NCBI GenBank assembly: GCA_028695395.1
Contig: JAQVJB010000011.1
Coordinates: forward strand, 1-23,239
Reading direction: 5' to 3'
Origin: Actinomycetota bacterium
GTDB lineage: Bacteria; Actinomycetota; Humimicrobiia; Humimicrobiales; Humimicrobiaceae
DNA length: 23,239 nucleotides
Shown here: in pieces, positions 15,411 through 22,890 of the stretch
Numbering within the stretch: position 1 is the stretch's first letter
How the letters are laid out: every line of letters starts with the position of its first letter
The notes under the pieces: model-generated
The model's database searches: none
What the model saw: only the letters and a program-made list of their open reading frames with translations
What the model was told of the DNA's origin: nothing
Program-made: the position numbers and the translations under genes

Positions 15411-15424
15411 ATTTATCCTCCTAA

Positions 15425-15808
15425 TTATCTAACTGAAACACTTTTTTTCTTAATACCAACAGAAGGTTTCCTGCCTTTTCTTGTTCTTGCGTTTGTATGA
15501 GTCCTTTGTCCCCTTACAGGTAAACTTCTTTTATGCCTTATCCCTTTATATGAATTAATGTCTATAAGCCTTTTAATATTCTGGCTTACTTCTCTTTTTA
15601 AATCTCCTTCAACCTTGATATTGGTATCTATATATTCTCTTATTTTTATAACTTCTTCTTCAGTTAAATCACTTGTTTTTCTATCTGGCTCAATCCCCAG
15701 ATCTAAGAGTATCTTCTGTGCAGTTGACCTGCCAATACCAAAAATATAAGTTAAAGCAATAACAATATGCTTATTTTTAGGAATATCTATTCCAGCAATT
15801 CTAGCCAC
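15425..15808 (-). CDS. rpsM: 30S ribosomal protein S13
   Basis: S13 is in the head of the small subunit and contacts the large subunit and P-site tRNA. The 127-aa product starts at GTG 15808, with AAGGGGG 6 nt upstream. Family signatures are MARIAGIDIPKNKHIVIALT, YIFGIGRSTAQKIL, the KRLIDINSYKGIRHKRSLPV helix-turn region, and RGQRTHTNARTRKGRKPSVG near the basic C-terminus. Complete and normal in length. It begins 12 nt after the rpmJ stop and its Shine-Dalgarno overlaps that junction. Confidence 0.98.
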   Translation of the reverse strand: MARIAGIDIPKNKHIVIALTYIFGIGRSTAQKILLDLGIEPDRKTSDLTEEEVIKIREYIDTNIKVEGDLKREVSQNIKRLIDINSYKGIRHKRSLPVRGQRTHTNARTRKGRKPSVGIKKKSVSVR

Positions 15809-15819
15809 TTATTTCCCCC

Positions 15820-15933
15820 TTAACCTTGTTTTTGTTTATGACGAGGATTTTTACAAATAATCATTACTTTTCCTTCTCTTCTAATTATCCTACAATCATT
15901 GCATATTTTTTTTACTGATGGTCTGACTTTCAT
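15820..15933 (-). CDS. rpmJ: 50S ribosomal protein L36 (zinc-binding form)
   Basis: A 37-codon gene encodes MKVRPSVKKICNDCRIIRRE followed by GKVMIICKNPRHKQKQG. This is L36 with its complete CCCH zinc ribbon: C11-x2-C14-x12-C27-x4-H32. Two ATG codons stand in tandem at the start (15936 and 15933). AAGGA ends 3 nt before the first and 6 nt before the second; the second also gives the standard MKVRPSV N-terminus, so I use it. The place between infA and rpsM is canonical. Confidence 0.96.
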   Translation of the reverse strand: MKVRPSVKKICNDCRIIRREGKVMIICKNPRHKQKQG

Positions 15934-16047
15934 CATTTTTCCTTAATCGATAAAATATTAATCATTTAAAAAAACAGATTATATTAAAAAACAAATATCA
16001 GATGATATTAATTTTTTATTTTCATTAAAACTATTTATAAAATATAT

Positions 16048-16269
16048 TTATTTCTTCCTGTATGTAATCCTGCCCCTGGTAAGATCATAAGGAGACAACT
16101 CTACTTTAACCATATCCCCGGGGAGGATTTTTATGTAATGCATCCTCATCTTGCCGGAAATGTGAGCAAGCACCTTATGCCCGTTTTCAAGCTCCACGCG
16201 AAACATCGCATTAGGTAAAGCTTCCAGTATTGTCCCTTCTACTTCAATTATTTCTTCTTTCTTAGAAAT
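16048..16269 (-). CDS. infA: Translation initiation factor IF-1 with ATT start codon
   Basis: The reading frame encodes 73 residues starting (I/M)SKKEEIIEVEGTILEALPN, with AMFRVELENGHKVLAHISGK, GDMVKVELSPYDLTRGRI and the end TYRKK. This is full-length IF-1, an OB-fold protein that binds the ribosomal A site during initiation. The frame has a TGA four codons before the homology begins, then AAG GAG CTT AAC ATT TCT. No ATG, GTG or TTG is available; the first in-frame ATG (codon 22) would delete the first beta strands. ATT lies exactly 6 nt after AAAGGAG and at the position expected for Met1, so ATT is the likely start. AUU starts are known for infC, where IF3 discriminates against them. An error at one base (ATG read as ATT) is the main alternative. 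Confidence 0.93.
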   Translation of the reverse strand: MSKKEEIIEVEGTILEALPNAMFRVELENGHKVLAHISGKMRMHYIKILPGDMVKVELSPYDLTRGRITYRKK

Positions 16270-16275
16270 GTTAAG

Positions 16276-16282
16276 CTCCTTT
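16276..16282 (-). promoter_or_regulatory. Shine-Dalgarno that fixes the ATT start of infA
   Basis: AAAGGAG at 16282-16276 is followed by the 6-nt spacer CTTAAC and then ATT at 16269-16267. The in-frame TGA (16284-16282) overlaps the first base of this site, which rules out an upstream start. An out-of-frame ATG at 16285 overlaps the site and would make only a four-codon peptide. Confidence 0.8.
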
Positions 16283-16350
16283 CATATTTAACAAGAAAGC
16301 AAATAAATAATTTATCAAATACAGTAAAAAAAGTCCACAATTATTTTTAC

Positions 16351-17118
16351 TTATTGAATTCTTGTTAATATCTTTGGACCTTCAGAAGTAATTGCTACCA
16401 TATCTTCAAAATGACACGACCTTTTTCTGTCTCTTGTTACAACCGTCCATAAATCAGGTAATATTTCCACATCGCTGCTACCTTCATTAAGCATGGGCTC
16501 TATTGCAATTACCATGCCTCTCTTAAGCAGCGGGCCCTGATTTTTTGGTCCATAATTTAAAACCTGCGGGTCTTCATGCATATCCCTGCCAATACCATGG
16601 CCCACAAAATCCTTAACTACTGAAAAACCATTTGCTAAAGCACGAGACTCAATTGCATGAGATACATCTCCCAACCTGTTCCCGTTAATGAATTGGTCAA
16701 TTGAATCATTTAATGCGTCCCATGTGGTTTTTAACAATTTTTTTGCCTGCCCGTCAGAATTACCCACAAGATAGCTTCTTGCAGAGTCACCGAAAAAACC
16801 ATTAAGCTTTGCTCCTACATCAATTGAAATAAGATCACCCTCACTTAATTTTCTCCTCCCAGGTATTCCATGGACTATCTCTTCATTTATTGAAGCACAT
16901 ATAGTTCCCGGAAAAGGCCGTTTTGAAATTCTGCCCTGGTAACCTTTAAAAGCAGGTCTGGCATTATGAGCTATTATCATTTCTTCCGCTTCCCTGTCAA
17001 GAAATTCAGTTGTAATTCCAGGCCTGACAAGCTTTTCTAATTTTAAAAGAACATTAGCTACAAGTTCTGCAGCTTTCTGCATTATCTTTATCTCATCGTC
17101 TGATTTCAAGATAATCAT
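16351..17118 (-). CDS. map: Methionine aminopeptidase, type I
   Basis: Map removes N-terminal methionine from new proteins. The 255-aa product has all five metal ligands in the usual places: D100 (ISIDVGAKLNGFFGD), D111, H174 (FVGHGIGRDMHEDP), E207 (IAIEPML) and E238 (CHFEDM). Substrate-contacting H83 (EEIVHGIPG) and H181 are present. There is no N-terminal zinc-finger extension, so it is the short bacterial form. The ATG overlaps the adk stop by 4 nt (ATGA), so translation is probably coupled. The adk-map-infA order is standard in Gram-positives and Actinobacteria. Confidence 0.98.
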   Translation of the reverse strand: MIILKSDDEIKIMQKAAELVANVLLKLEKLVRPGITTEFLDREAEEMIIAHNARPAFKGYQGRISKRPFPGTICASINEEIVHGIPGRRKLSEGDLISIDVGAKLNGFFGDSARSYLVGNSDGQAKKLLKTTWDALNDSIDQFINGNRLGDVSHAIESRALANGFSVVKDFVGHGIGRDMHEDPQVLNYGPKNQGPLLKRGMVIAIEPMLNEGSSDVEILPDLWTVVTRDRKRSCHFEDMVAITSEGPKILTRIQ

Positions 17119-17750
17119 AAATGACTTAAAATCCTTTCAAAAATCTCTTCTTCCGTACCCAATCCGTTAATATCTACAAGAAGCTTTTTATTACTGTAAT
17201 AATCTATCAGAGGTTTGGTTTGTTTCTCGTAGACCTCCAGTCTTTTGACAACTACTACTTCTGAGTCATCAGCTCTTTTTGAAAGAACGCTATTACATGA
17301 ATCACATTTTAATTCTTTATCTGAAAAATCAGCTAATTTAAAAACTTTTTTACATGAATTGCAAACAATTCTGTTTGTAATCCTTTTGATTATTTCATTT
17401 TTATCCAGAACGATATTAATTACTCTATCAAGATTAAGATTAAGCTCATCTAAAATCTCATCAAATTTTTCAGCTTGTTCAATAGTCCTAGGAAATCCAT
17501 CCATAAGAAAACCTTTTTCGATATCATCAGATTTAAACCTGTCTTTTATCATTTCCATTATAAGATCATCAGGTACAAGCTTGCCTGAAGAAACATATTC
17601 CTGAGCTTTATTGCCAAGCTCCGTCTTATTGCTTATCTCAGCCCTTAAAATATCCCCGGTGGAAATATGGGCTATATTAAATTTTGCTTTAATTTTTTTT
17701 GCCTGGGTACCTTTGCCTGCACCAGGCGCTCCAAGTAAGATCAATCTCAT
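17115..17750 (-). CDS. adk: Adenylate kinase (zinc-LID type)
   Basis: Adk interconverts ATP + AMP and 2 ADP. The 211-aa product starts MRLILLGAPGAGKGTQAKKI with the P-loop at 7-15. The AMP-binding part has HISTGDILR and the DGFPRT motif at 84-89. The LID domain carries four cysteines C130-x2-C133 and C149-x2-C152, a structural zinc site as in Gram-positive adenylate kinases. R-A-D-D at 159-162 and VVVVKRLEVY follow. It overlaps secY upstream and map downstream by ATGA junctions. Confidence 0.97.
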   Translation of the reverse strand: MRLILLGAPGAGKGTQAKKIKAKFNIAHISTGDILRAEISNKTELGNKAQEYVSSGKLVPDDLIMEMIKDRFKSDDIEKGFLMDGFPRTIEQAEKFDEILDELNLNLDRVINIVLDKNEIIKRITNRIVCNSCKKVFKLADFSDKELKCDSCNSVLSKRADDSEVVVVKRLEVYEKQTKPLIDYYSNKKLLVDINGLGTEEEIFERILSHL

Positions 17751-19009
17751 TTTATAAAACCCTCATAATCTCTCATCATTAACTGTGACTCTATCCATTT
17801 CATTGTTTCAAGAGCAACGCTTACCGCGATAATAACGGAAGTCCCTCCAAATTTAAAAGGAATTCCCAGCGAATCAATTAAAATCTCCGGCAAAATTGCA
17901 ATTATCGCCAAAAATATTGCTCCAGGAAGCGTAATTCTGTTCAGAATATGGGAAAGAAAATCTGATGTATTCTTTCCGGGTCTCATCCCGGGTATATATC
18001 CGCCATATTTCCTTAAATTTTCTGCTGTGTCGTTCGGATTGAATGAAATTGCAGTATAGAAATACGCAAAAATGATTATAAACACTGAATATATTATTAT
18101 ATATACAGGATTTATGCTTCCACCCCTTGTAGGACTTAGCCATTCTGCAATGGATTGCAGCCATGGTAAATTGATAAATTGTGCAATGGTCGCAGGAAAA
18201 AGCAGTACTGATACTGCTAGAATTATAGGCATAACACCAGACTGATTGACTTTTAGCGGTATGTATGTGCTCTGCCCTCCAAAGACTTTTCTTCCTACTA
18301 TCCTCTTTGCATACTGAACAGGTATTCTTCTTTCACCCTGTGTAATAAGAATAATAGCAACCACAACACCCACCGTTAAAACTGCAAAAAGCCCTATAAA
18401 GAACCAGTTTGTCCCTTTGAGCCTGAAAAGGCTTATAATACCGCCCGGTATCCTTGATATTATCGAAGCAAATATAATCAGAGAAATTCCATTACCGACA
18501 CCATGAATATTAATGAGTTCTCCTAGCCACATAATGACTGCCGTGCCTGCAGTAAGAGTTATTATTATCACCAAAACATGCATCCAGTCAAAATTAGGGA
18601 TTGCACCAAAATTCCTGAAGTAAAAAGTCATTGCTACTGACTGCATCAGCGCAAGACCCACTGTGAGGTATCTTGATATCTGATTTATTCTCCTTCTGCC
18701 TACTTCACCCTCTTTTGCAAGCTGGTCAAGTTTTGGTATTACTACCTGCAAAAGCTGCATAATAATAGTTGCAGTAATGTAAGGCATAATACCTAAAGAG
18801 AAAACTGAAAAATTACCTAAAGCACCACCGGAGAAAAGATCCAGCATACCCATTATCCCCTGTTCAACCTGCTCAAGTATTACTGTTGCGTCAACACCAG
18901 GCAATGTAAGGTTTGCACCAAATCTGTATAAAGCCAGTATTCCGATAGTAAATAATATTCTATTTCTTAATTCTTTAATTTTAAAAGCATTTAAAAGAGC
19001 ACGAAACAT
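17747..19009 (-). CDS. secY: Preprotein translocase subunit SecY
   Basis: SecY is the channel of the Sec translocon. The 420-aa product has the expected ten membrane helices. Typical parts are ALYRFGANLTLPGVD in the first helix and plug region, NLFSGGALGNFSVFSLGIMP-like sequence (here DLFSGGALGN), YITATIIMQLLQVVIPKL, QRRIPVQYAKRIVGRKV-type cytoplasmic loop (GERRIPVQYAKRIVG) and GGYIPGMRPGKNTSDFL. The C-terminus is QLMMRDYEGFIK. The start overlaps the rplO stop (TAATG), so the two are coupled. Confidence 0.98.
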   Translation of the reverse strand: MFRALLNAFKIKELRNRILFTIGILALYRFGANLTLPGVDATVILEQVEQGIMGMLDLFSGGALGNFSVFSLGIMPYITATIIMQLLQVVIPKLDQLAKEGEVGRRRINQISRYLTVGLALMQSVAMTFYFRNFGAIPNFDWMHVLVIIITLTAGTAVIMWLGELINIHGVGNGISLIIFASIISRIPGGIISLFRLKGTNWFFIGLFAVLTVGVVVAIILITQGERRIPVQYAKRIVGRKVFGGQSTYIPLKVNQSGVMPIILAVSVLLFPATIAQFINLPWLQSIAEWLSPTRGGSINPVYIIIYSVFIIIFAYFYTAISFNPNDTAENLRKYGGYIPGMRPGKNTSDFLSHILNRITLPGAIFLAIIAILPEILIDSLGIPFKFGGTSVIIAVSVALETMKWIESQLMMRDYEGFIK

Positions 19010-19461
19010 TAAATTGCCTCCGCTTTGCCGCCCGCTTTTTCTATTTTTGATACAGCATTCTTGCTAAAATAATTAGCTTTAACTGTATACTTTTTCTTCA
19101 ATTCCCCGTTTCCAAGTATCTTGATTTTTGTATTGTTTTTCATCAACATACCTACTTTTGAAAGAGTTTCAAAATCAATTACGCTACCTTCTTCAAATCT
19201 TTCCAGCTGAGAAACATTGATTATATTAAACTCCTCTTTTCTGGTGTTTTTAAATCCCTTCAAATGAGGAATCCTTCTTTGTAAAGGCATCTGACCGCCT
19301 TCAAAACCTAATCTGGTTTTACTTTCTCCGCCAGAACGTGATTTCTGTCCTTTGCTTCCTCTACAGGAGGTCGTCCCATGACCCGAACCGGTACCTCTTC
19401 CGACCCTCTTTCTCTTTTTAACAGAACCATAAGCTGGTCCCAAATCGCTGATATTAACCAT
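19009..19461 (-). CDS. rplO: 50S ribosomal protein L15
   Basis: L15 binds 23S rRNA late in assembly. The 150-aa product has the glycine/basic N-terminal arm KKRKRVGRGTGSGHGTTSCR, GSKGQKSRSGG, LGFEGGQMPLQRRIPHLKGF, and a C-terminal globular part ending SKNAVSKIEKAGGKAEAI. AAGGAG lies 5 nt before the ATG. It starts only 17 nt after the rpsE stop: the gene for L30 (rpmD), usually found here, is absent. Confidence 0.98.
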   Translation of the reverse strand: MVNISDLGPAYGSVKKRKRVGRGTGSGHGTTSCRGSKGQKSRSGGESKTRLGFEGGQMPLQRRIPHLKGFKNTRKEEFNIINVSQLERFEEGSVIDFETLSKVGMLMKNNTKIKILGNGELKKKYTVKANYFSKNAVSKIEKAGGKAEAI

Positions 19462-19478
19462 TTCTTCTCCTTAAAAGC

Positions 19479-19955
19479 TTATGTGTTATTATTTATATCA
19501 CTATTGGCTTGCAACCTTTTTAAACCTGATACCGTTGCATTAACTACGCTCAAAGCATTTGAGCTTCCAATTATCTTTGCAACGACATCCGTTACTCCTG
19601 CAAGTTCCATTATCGCTCTCACAGGACCGCCTGCGATAACACCTGTTCCCTGCGTAGCCGGTTTAAAAAATACATGACCTGCGCCATTTTTGGCATTTAC
19701 TTCATGCGGAATAGTTCCATTATTTAAAGGGACTTTAAACATACTCTTTTTAGCAGCATAAACACCCTTCTGTATCGCTATTGAAACTTCATTTGCTTTG
19801 CCAAATCCTACTCCAACCATCCCGTTCATATCACCGACAGCAACCAAAGCAGAAAAAGAAAACCTTCTTCCACCCTTAACAACTTTTGCAACTCTGTTTA
19901 TCTTCAGGACTTTTTCACCAATATTATTATCTTTATCTTTACTAAAATCAGGCAC
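19479..19955 (-). CDS. rpsE: 30S ribosomal protein S5
   Basis: S5 acts in decoding fidelity and mRNA helicase function at the entry site. I place the start at GTG 19955 (158 aa, MPDFSKDKDNNIGEKVLKIN), because AAGGAGG lies 5 nt upstream of it. The longer frame from GTG 19976 would contain this Shine-Dalgarno and adds seven unlike residues. Family parts are NRVAKVVKGGRRFSFSALVA, VGDMNGMVGVGFGKANEV, IPHEV, GTGVIAGGPVRAIMELAGV and the C-terminal domain TDVVAKIIGSSNALSVVNAT. Complete. Confidence 0.97.
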   Translation of the reverse strand: MPDFSKDKDNNIGEKVLKINRVAKVVKGGRRFSFSALVAVGDMNGMVGVGFGKANEVSIAIQKGVYAAKKSMFKVPLNNGTIPHEVNAKNGAGHVFFKPATQGTGVIAGGPVRAIMELAGVTDVVAKIIGSSNALSVVNATVSGLKRLQANSDINNNT

Positions 19956-19979
19956 CAATTCCTCCTTAAAAATCACCCA

Positions 19980-20342
19980 TTAAAAAATTAGACCACCCTC
20001 TCTGGCCCCATCAGCCAGAGCTTTTACTTTGCCATGGTACTTAAACATTCCTCTGTCAAAAACAACTTTATCTATATTCTTGCCTTTTGCTTTTTCAGCC
20101 AGAGCTTTGCCGGTTCTGAAACAAACACCGATAGCGCCTTTTTCATCAGACTTTTTTTCTATCATCTTGCTTGTTATCCCGGTTATTGTTGCCCCTGTTT
20201 TATCGTCAATTATCTGAGCATAAATATATTTATTGCTTCTAAAAACGCATAATCTCGGCCTGTCAGAAAACTTCCTTATACTATTCCTGACAGATAATTT
20301 ACGTCTTTCCGCTGTATTTCTGATTTCTTTTTTAGTTCTCAT
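19980..20342 (-). CDS. rplR: 50S ribosomal protein L18
   Basis: L18 binds 5S rRNA. The 120-aa product has the basic N-terminus (RTKKEIRNTAERRKLSVRNS), RPRLCVFRSNKYIYAQIIDD, G-K-A-L-A-E-K-A-K in the helix, and the strongly conserved end VVFDRGMFKYHGKVKALADG followed by AREGGLIF. GGAG lies 5 nt before the ATG. Normal length; between rplF (31-nt gap) and rpsE (24-nt gap). Confidence 0.98.
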   Translation of the reverse strand: MRTKKEIRNTAERRKLSVRNSIRKFSDRPRLCVFRSNKYIYAQIIDDKTGATITGITSKMIEKKSDEKGAIGVCFRTGKALAEKAKGKNIDKVVFDRGMFKYHGKVKALADGAREGGLIF

Positions 20343-20373
20343 AAAAACTCCTGTATATCAAAAAAGTTTACTA

Positions 20374-20919
20374 TTATCCGCTTGAAGCAGTAGTTTTGCC
20401 AACTTTTCTTTTTATTACTTCTTCTCTATATTTAATACCTTTACCTTTATAAGGTTCCGGCTTTCTGACATTCCTTATCATATTTGCCATTTCACCGACT
20501 TTTTGCTTGTCAATGCCCTTAACCAGAATAATATTCTGGCTCGGCACATCAAAACTTACATCCTTTGTTGCCTTAATAAGTACAGGGTTTGAATAACCGA
20601 TAAGTATTTCCAGGTCTTCACCTTTCTTGCTTGCTCTGTATCCTACTCCCACTATATCAAGGGCTCTTTCAAATCCTGTGCTTACACCCTTAACCATATT
20701 GCTTATCAGGCTTCTGTAAAGACCGTGCTGCGATCTTCCTGTTTTATCATCAGATTTTCTCTTAACAATTACCTTATTATCCTCAATAGAAACATCGAGC
20801 GAACTTCCTATTTCCTGTGAAAGTTCTCCCAATTTTCCTTTTACTTTTACCATGGAACCGTCGATTTTTATATCTACTCCTGATGGTATATCAATTGGTA
20901 ATTTTCCAATCCTGGACAC
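20374..20919 (-). CDS. rplF: 50S ribosomal protein L6
   Basis: L6 sits near the factor-binding site of the large subunit. I use GTG 20919 (181 aa, MSRIGKLPIDIPSGVDIKID), with AAGGGGG 7 nt upstream and the canonical SRIGKLPI at the very start. The longer frame to 20955 would overlap the rpsH stop and contains this Shine-Dalgarno. Two tandem L6 repeats are present; the conserved C-terminal signature is RKPEPYKGKGIKYREEVIKR, ending KVGKTTASSG. Family length is about 178-180, in agreement. Confidence 0.97.
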   Translation of the reverse strand: MSRIGKLPIDIPSGVDIKIDGSMVKVKGKLGELSQEIGSSLDVSIEDNKVIVKRKSDDKTGRSQHGLYRSLISNMVKGVSTGFERALDIVGVGYRASKKGEDLEILIGYSNPVLIKATKDVSFDVPSQNIILVKGIDKQKVGEMANMIRNVRKPEPYKGKGIKYREEVIKRKVGKTTASSG

Positions 20920-20939
20920 TTTTAATCCCCCTTTTATAT

Positions 20940-21341
20940 CTACCAGACGTAACAAATAATTTCTCCACCAAGACCTGATTTCTTTGCCTCATCACCAGCT
21001 ATTATCCCTTTAGATGTGGATATGACAACCATTCCCAGACCACCTAGGACTCTGGGGATTTCGCTGCTTTTAGCATAAATCCTTAAACCTGGCTTGCTAA
21101 TTCTTTTAATGCCTTTAATTATACCTTTTTTGTTCCTGTCAAATTTCAAATGAACCCTCAGGTTGCTATTTGTACTTTCATCAGTAACTTCAAAATTTTT
21201 TATAAAGCCTTTTTCAAGCAGAATTTTTGATATCTCCCTTTTCATCTTGGAATTGGGCATATCAACATAATCTATTCTTGCTTTATTGGCATTTCTAATC
21301 CTTGTTAACATATCAGCTATAGGATCTGATATTGCTGCCAT
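20940..21341 (-). CDS. rpsH: 30S ribosomal protein S8
   Basis: S8 binds the central domain of 16S rRNA and is the known spc-operon autoregulator in E. coli. The 133-aa product starts MAAISDPIADMLTRIRNANK, includes VDMPNSKMKREISKILLEKG, KRISKPGLRIYAKSSEIPRV and the diagnostic LGGLGMVVISTSKGIIAGDE, and ends GGEIICYVW. AAAGGAGG lies 7 nt before the ATG. 17 nt after rpsN. Confidence 0.98.
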   Translation of the reverse strand: MAAISDPIADMLTRIRNANKARIDYVDMPNSKMKREISKILLEKGFIKNFEVTDESTNSNLRVHLKFDRNKKGIIKGIKRISKPGLRIYAKSSEIPRVLGGLGMVVISTSKGIIAGDEAKKSGLGGEIICYVW

Positions 21342-21358
21342 TTAATTTCCTCCTTTAA

Positions 21359-21544
21359 TTACCAGCTGGACTTTGTAAGTCCAGGAATTTTGCCCTCATA
21401 TGCAAGTTCTCTTAAGCATATCCTACAAAGACCGAACTTTCTGTAATATGCTCTTGGTCTACCGCATCTGTTACATCTATTATATTTCCTTGTAGTAAAC
21501 TTAGGCACTCTGCTGTGTTTTACTATCAATGATTTTTTAGCCAA
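21359..21544 (-). CDS. rpsN: 30S ribosomal protein S14 type Z (zinc-binding)
   Basis: The 61-aa short form of S14 has the zinc site C24-x2-C27 ... C40-x2-C43 (NRCNRCGRPR and KFGLCRICLRELAYEGKIPG) and ends GLTKSSW. Start is TTG 21544 (MAKKSLIVKHSRVPKFTTRK), with GGAGG 6 nt upstream. The type Z form in the spc cluster, directly after rplE, is typical of Gram-positive and other bacteria with zinc-containing ribosomal proteins. Confidence 0.98.
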   Translation of the reverse strand: MAKKSLIVKHSRVPKFTTRKYNRCNRCGRPRAYYRKFGLCRICLRELAYEGKIPGLTKSSW

Positions 21545-21566
21545 AAAAATCCTCCTGTTTTAAAAA

Positions 21567-22118
21567 TTATTTTTTAAATGGAAAACCGAATTTTTCCAAT
21601 AACATCAGTGAATCATTATCTGATTTAGAACTTATTGTAAAAGTAATGTTCATTCCCTTTACTGAAGTTATGTCATCAATATTGACTTCCGGAAAAATAG
21701 TCTGTTCCCTTAAGCCAAAAGTATAATTACCTCTTCCATCAAAACTTTTTCTGGAGATGCCCCTGAAATCTTTTATCCTGGGAATCGCAATATTCAAAAG
21801 CCTGTCCAAAAATTCATACATTCTTGTTCCTCTGAGCGTTACCTTGCACCCAATCGAATTCCCTTCACGCACTTTAAAGCTTGCTATTGACTTTTTAGCT
21901 TTTGTAATAACAGGTTTCTGGCCGCTTATCTTTGCCAGATCTTTTACAGCGCCTTCAAGTTCTTTAGCATTTTGGGTAGCAGAGCCTACACCCATGTTTA
22001 TGGTAATCTTTTTCAGCTTGGGAGCTTCCATAATATTTTTGAACTTTCTTTCCTCCATGAGCTGCTTTAATATCTCACTGTCATATTTTTCTTTCAATCT
22101 AGGTTTTATCACAGTCAT
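21567..22118 (-). CDS. rplE: 50S ribosomal protein L5
   Basis: L5 binds 5S rRNA and contacts the small subunit through bridge B1b. The 183-aa product shows PRLKEKYDSEILKQLMEERK, the signature MEAPKLKKITINMGVGSATQ, the RGTRMYEFLDRLLNIAIPRI helix and RDFRG-like KDFRGISRKSFDGRGNYTFG, and ends LLEKFGFPFKK. GAGG lies 7 nt before the ATG. Length is normal. Confidence 0.98.
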   Translation of the reverse strand: MTVIKPRLKEKYDSEILKQLMEERKFKNIMEAPKLKKITINMGVGSATQNAKELEGAVKDLAKISGQKPVITKAKKSIASFKVREGNSIGCKVTLRGTRMYEFLDRLLNIAIPRIKDFRGISRKSFDGRGNYTFGLREQTIFPEVNIDDITSVKGMNITFTISSKSDNDSLMLLEKFGFPFKK

Positions 22119-22151
22119 AACTTATCCTCTTTAAATAAATACTTAAAAAAA

Positions 22152-22463
22152 TTAAACCTGCTGTCCGCAGCTTTTACAAACTCTTACTTTTTCATTGCCT
22201 TCATTAACTTCAAATCCTACTCTTGAATCTTTTCCGCAGCTGGGACAAACGACCTTTACATTAGAAACATTTATAGGACCTTCTTTTTTAATAATCCCAC
22301 CAGGCTGATTCTGTGCTTTTTGCCTTGTATGTCTTTTAATTATATTTGCCCCTTCAACATATAATTTCTCTTCTTTGGGGTCAATCCTCAAGACTTTTCC
22401 GACTTTGCCTTTATCCTTACCCTGGATAATCTTAACTTTATCATTCTTTTTAATTTTGAACAT
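22152..22463 (-). CDS. rplX: 50S ribosomal protein L24 with C-terminal zinc ribbon
   Basis: L24 initiates large-subunit assembly. The 103-aa product has the KOW motif near the N-terminus (DKVKIIQGKDKGKVGKVLRI), then EGANIIKRHTRQKAQNQPGG and IKKEGPINVSNVKVVCPSCG. The C-terminus forms a treble-clef-like ribbon with CPSCG and VRVCKSCGQQV, found in many but not all bacterial L24 proteins. GGAG lies 8 nt before the ATG. Confidence 0.98.
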   Translation of the reverse strand: MFKIKKNDKVKIIQGKDKGKVGKVLRIDPKEEKLYVEGANIIKRHTRQKAQNQPGGIIKKEGPINVSNVKVVCPSCGKDSRVGFEVNEGNEKVRVCKSCGQQV

Positions 22464-22488
22464 TATCTACGCTCCTGTAAAAATAAAT

Positions 22489-22857
22489 TCATACAACTTC
22501 CGGAGATAAAGATATTATTTTCATATAATTCTTCTCTCTTAGTTCTCTTGCAACAGGTCCAAAAATACGCGTCCCCTTCGGGTTGCCCTGTTTGTCGATG
22601 ATCACTGCAGCATTTTCATCAAATCTGACATATGAGCCATCTTTTCTTCTATATTTTTTAACTGATCTAACAAGTACCGCCATTACAATCTCACTCTTTT
22701 TGACAACTCCGCCAGGGTTGGCATCTTTAACTGTTGCCATAAATATATCCCCTACTCTTGCATATCGTTTTCTTGTTCCACCTAAAACTCTTATACACAT
22801 AAGCTCTCTGGCGCCTGTATTATCAGCTACTTTTACTCTAGTATAAGATTGAATCAT
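22489..22857 (-). CDS. rplN: 50S ribosomal protein L14
   Basis: L14 contacts the small subunit at bridges B5 and B8. The 122-aa product starts MIQSYTRVKVADNTGARELM and contains GGTRKRYARVGDIFMATVKD, ANPGGVVKKSEIVMAVLVRS, DENAAVIIDKQGNPKGTRIF and GPVARELREKNYMKIISLSP. GGAAGGG lies 7 nt before the ATG. Complete and typical. Confidence 0.98.
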   Translation of the reverse strand: MIQSYTRVKVADNTGARELMCIRVLGGTRKRYARVGDIFMATVKDANPGGVVKKSEIVMAVLVRSVKKYRRKDGSYVRFDENAAVIIDKQGNPKGTRIFGPVARELREKNYMKIISLSPEVV

Positions 22858-22890
22858 CTTACAGCCCTTCCTTATAAACTGCTTTCTTAA

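Noticed and set aside
15994..16009. Hairpin AATATC-ATCT-GATATT followed by TGTTTTTT between infA and rpmJ (minus strand)
   Set aside because: A 6-bp AT-rich stem is too weak to call a terminator, and ending transcription there would cut off rpmJ to rplQ.
16271..16285. Four-codon ORF (ATG AAA GGA GCT TAA) overlapping the infA Shine-Dalgarno
   Set aside because: It has no Shine-Dalgarno of its own and ends before ATT in another frame. Translational coupling cannot be excluded, but nothing positive supports it.
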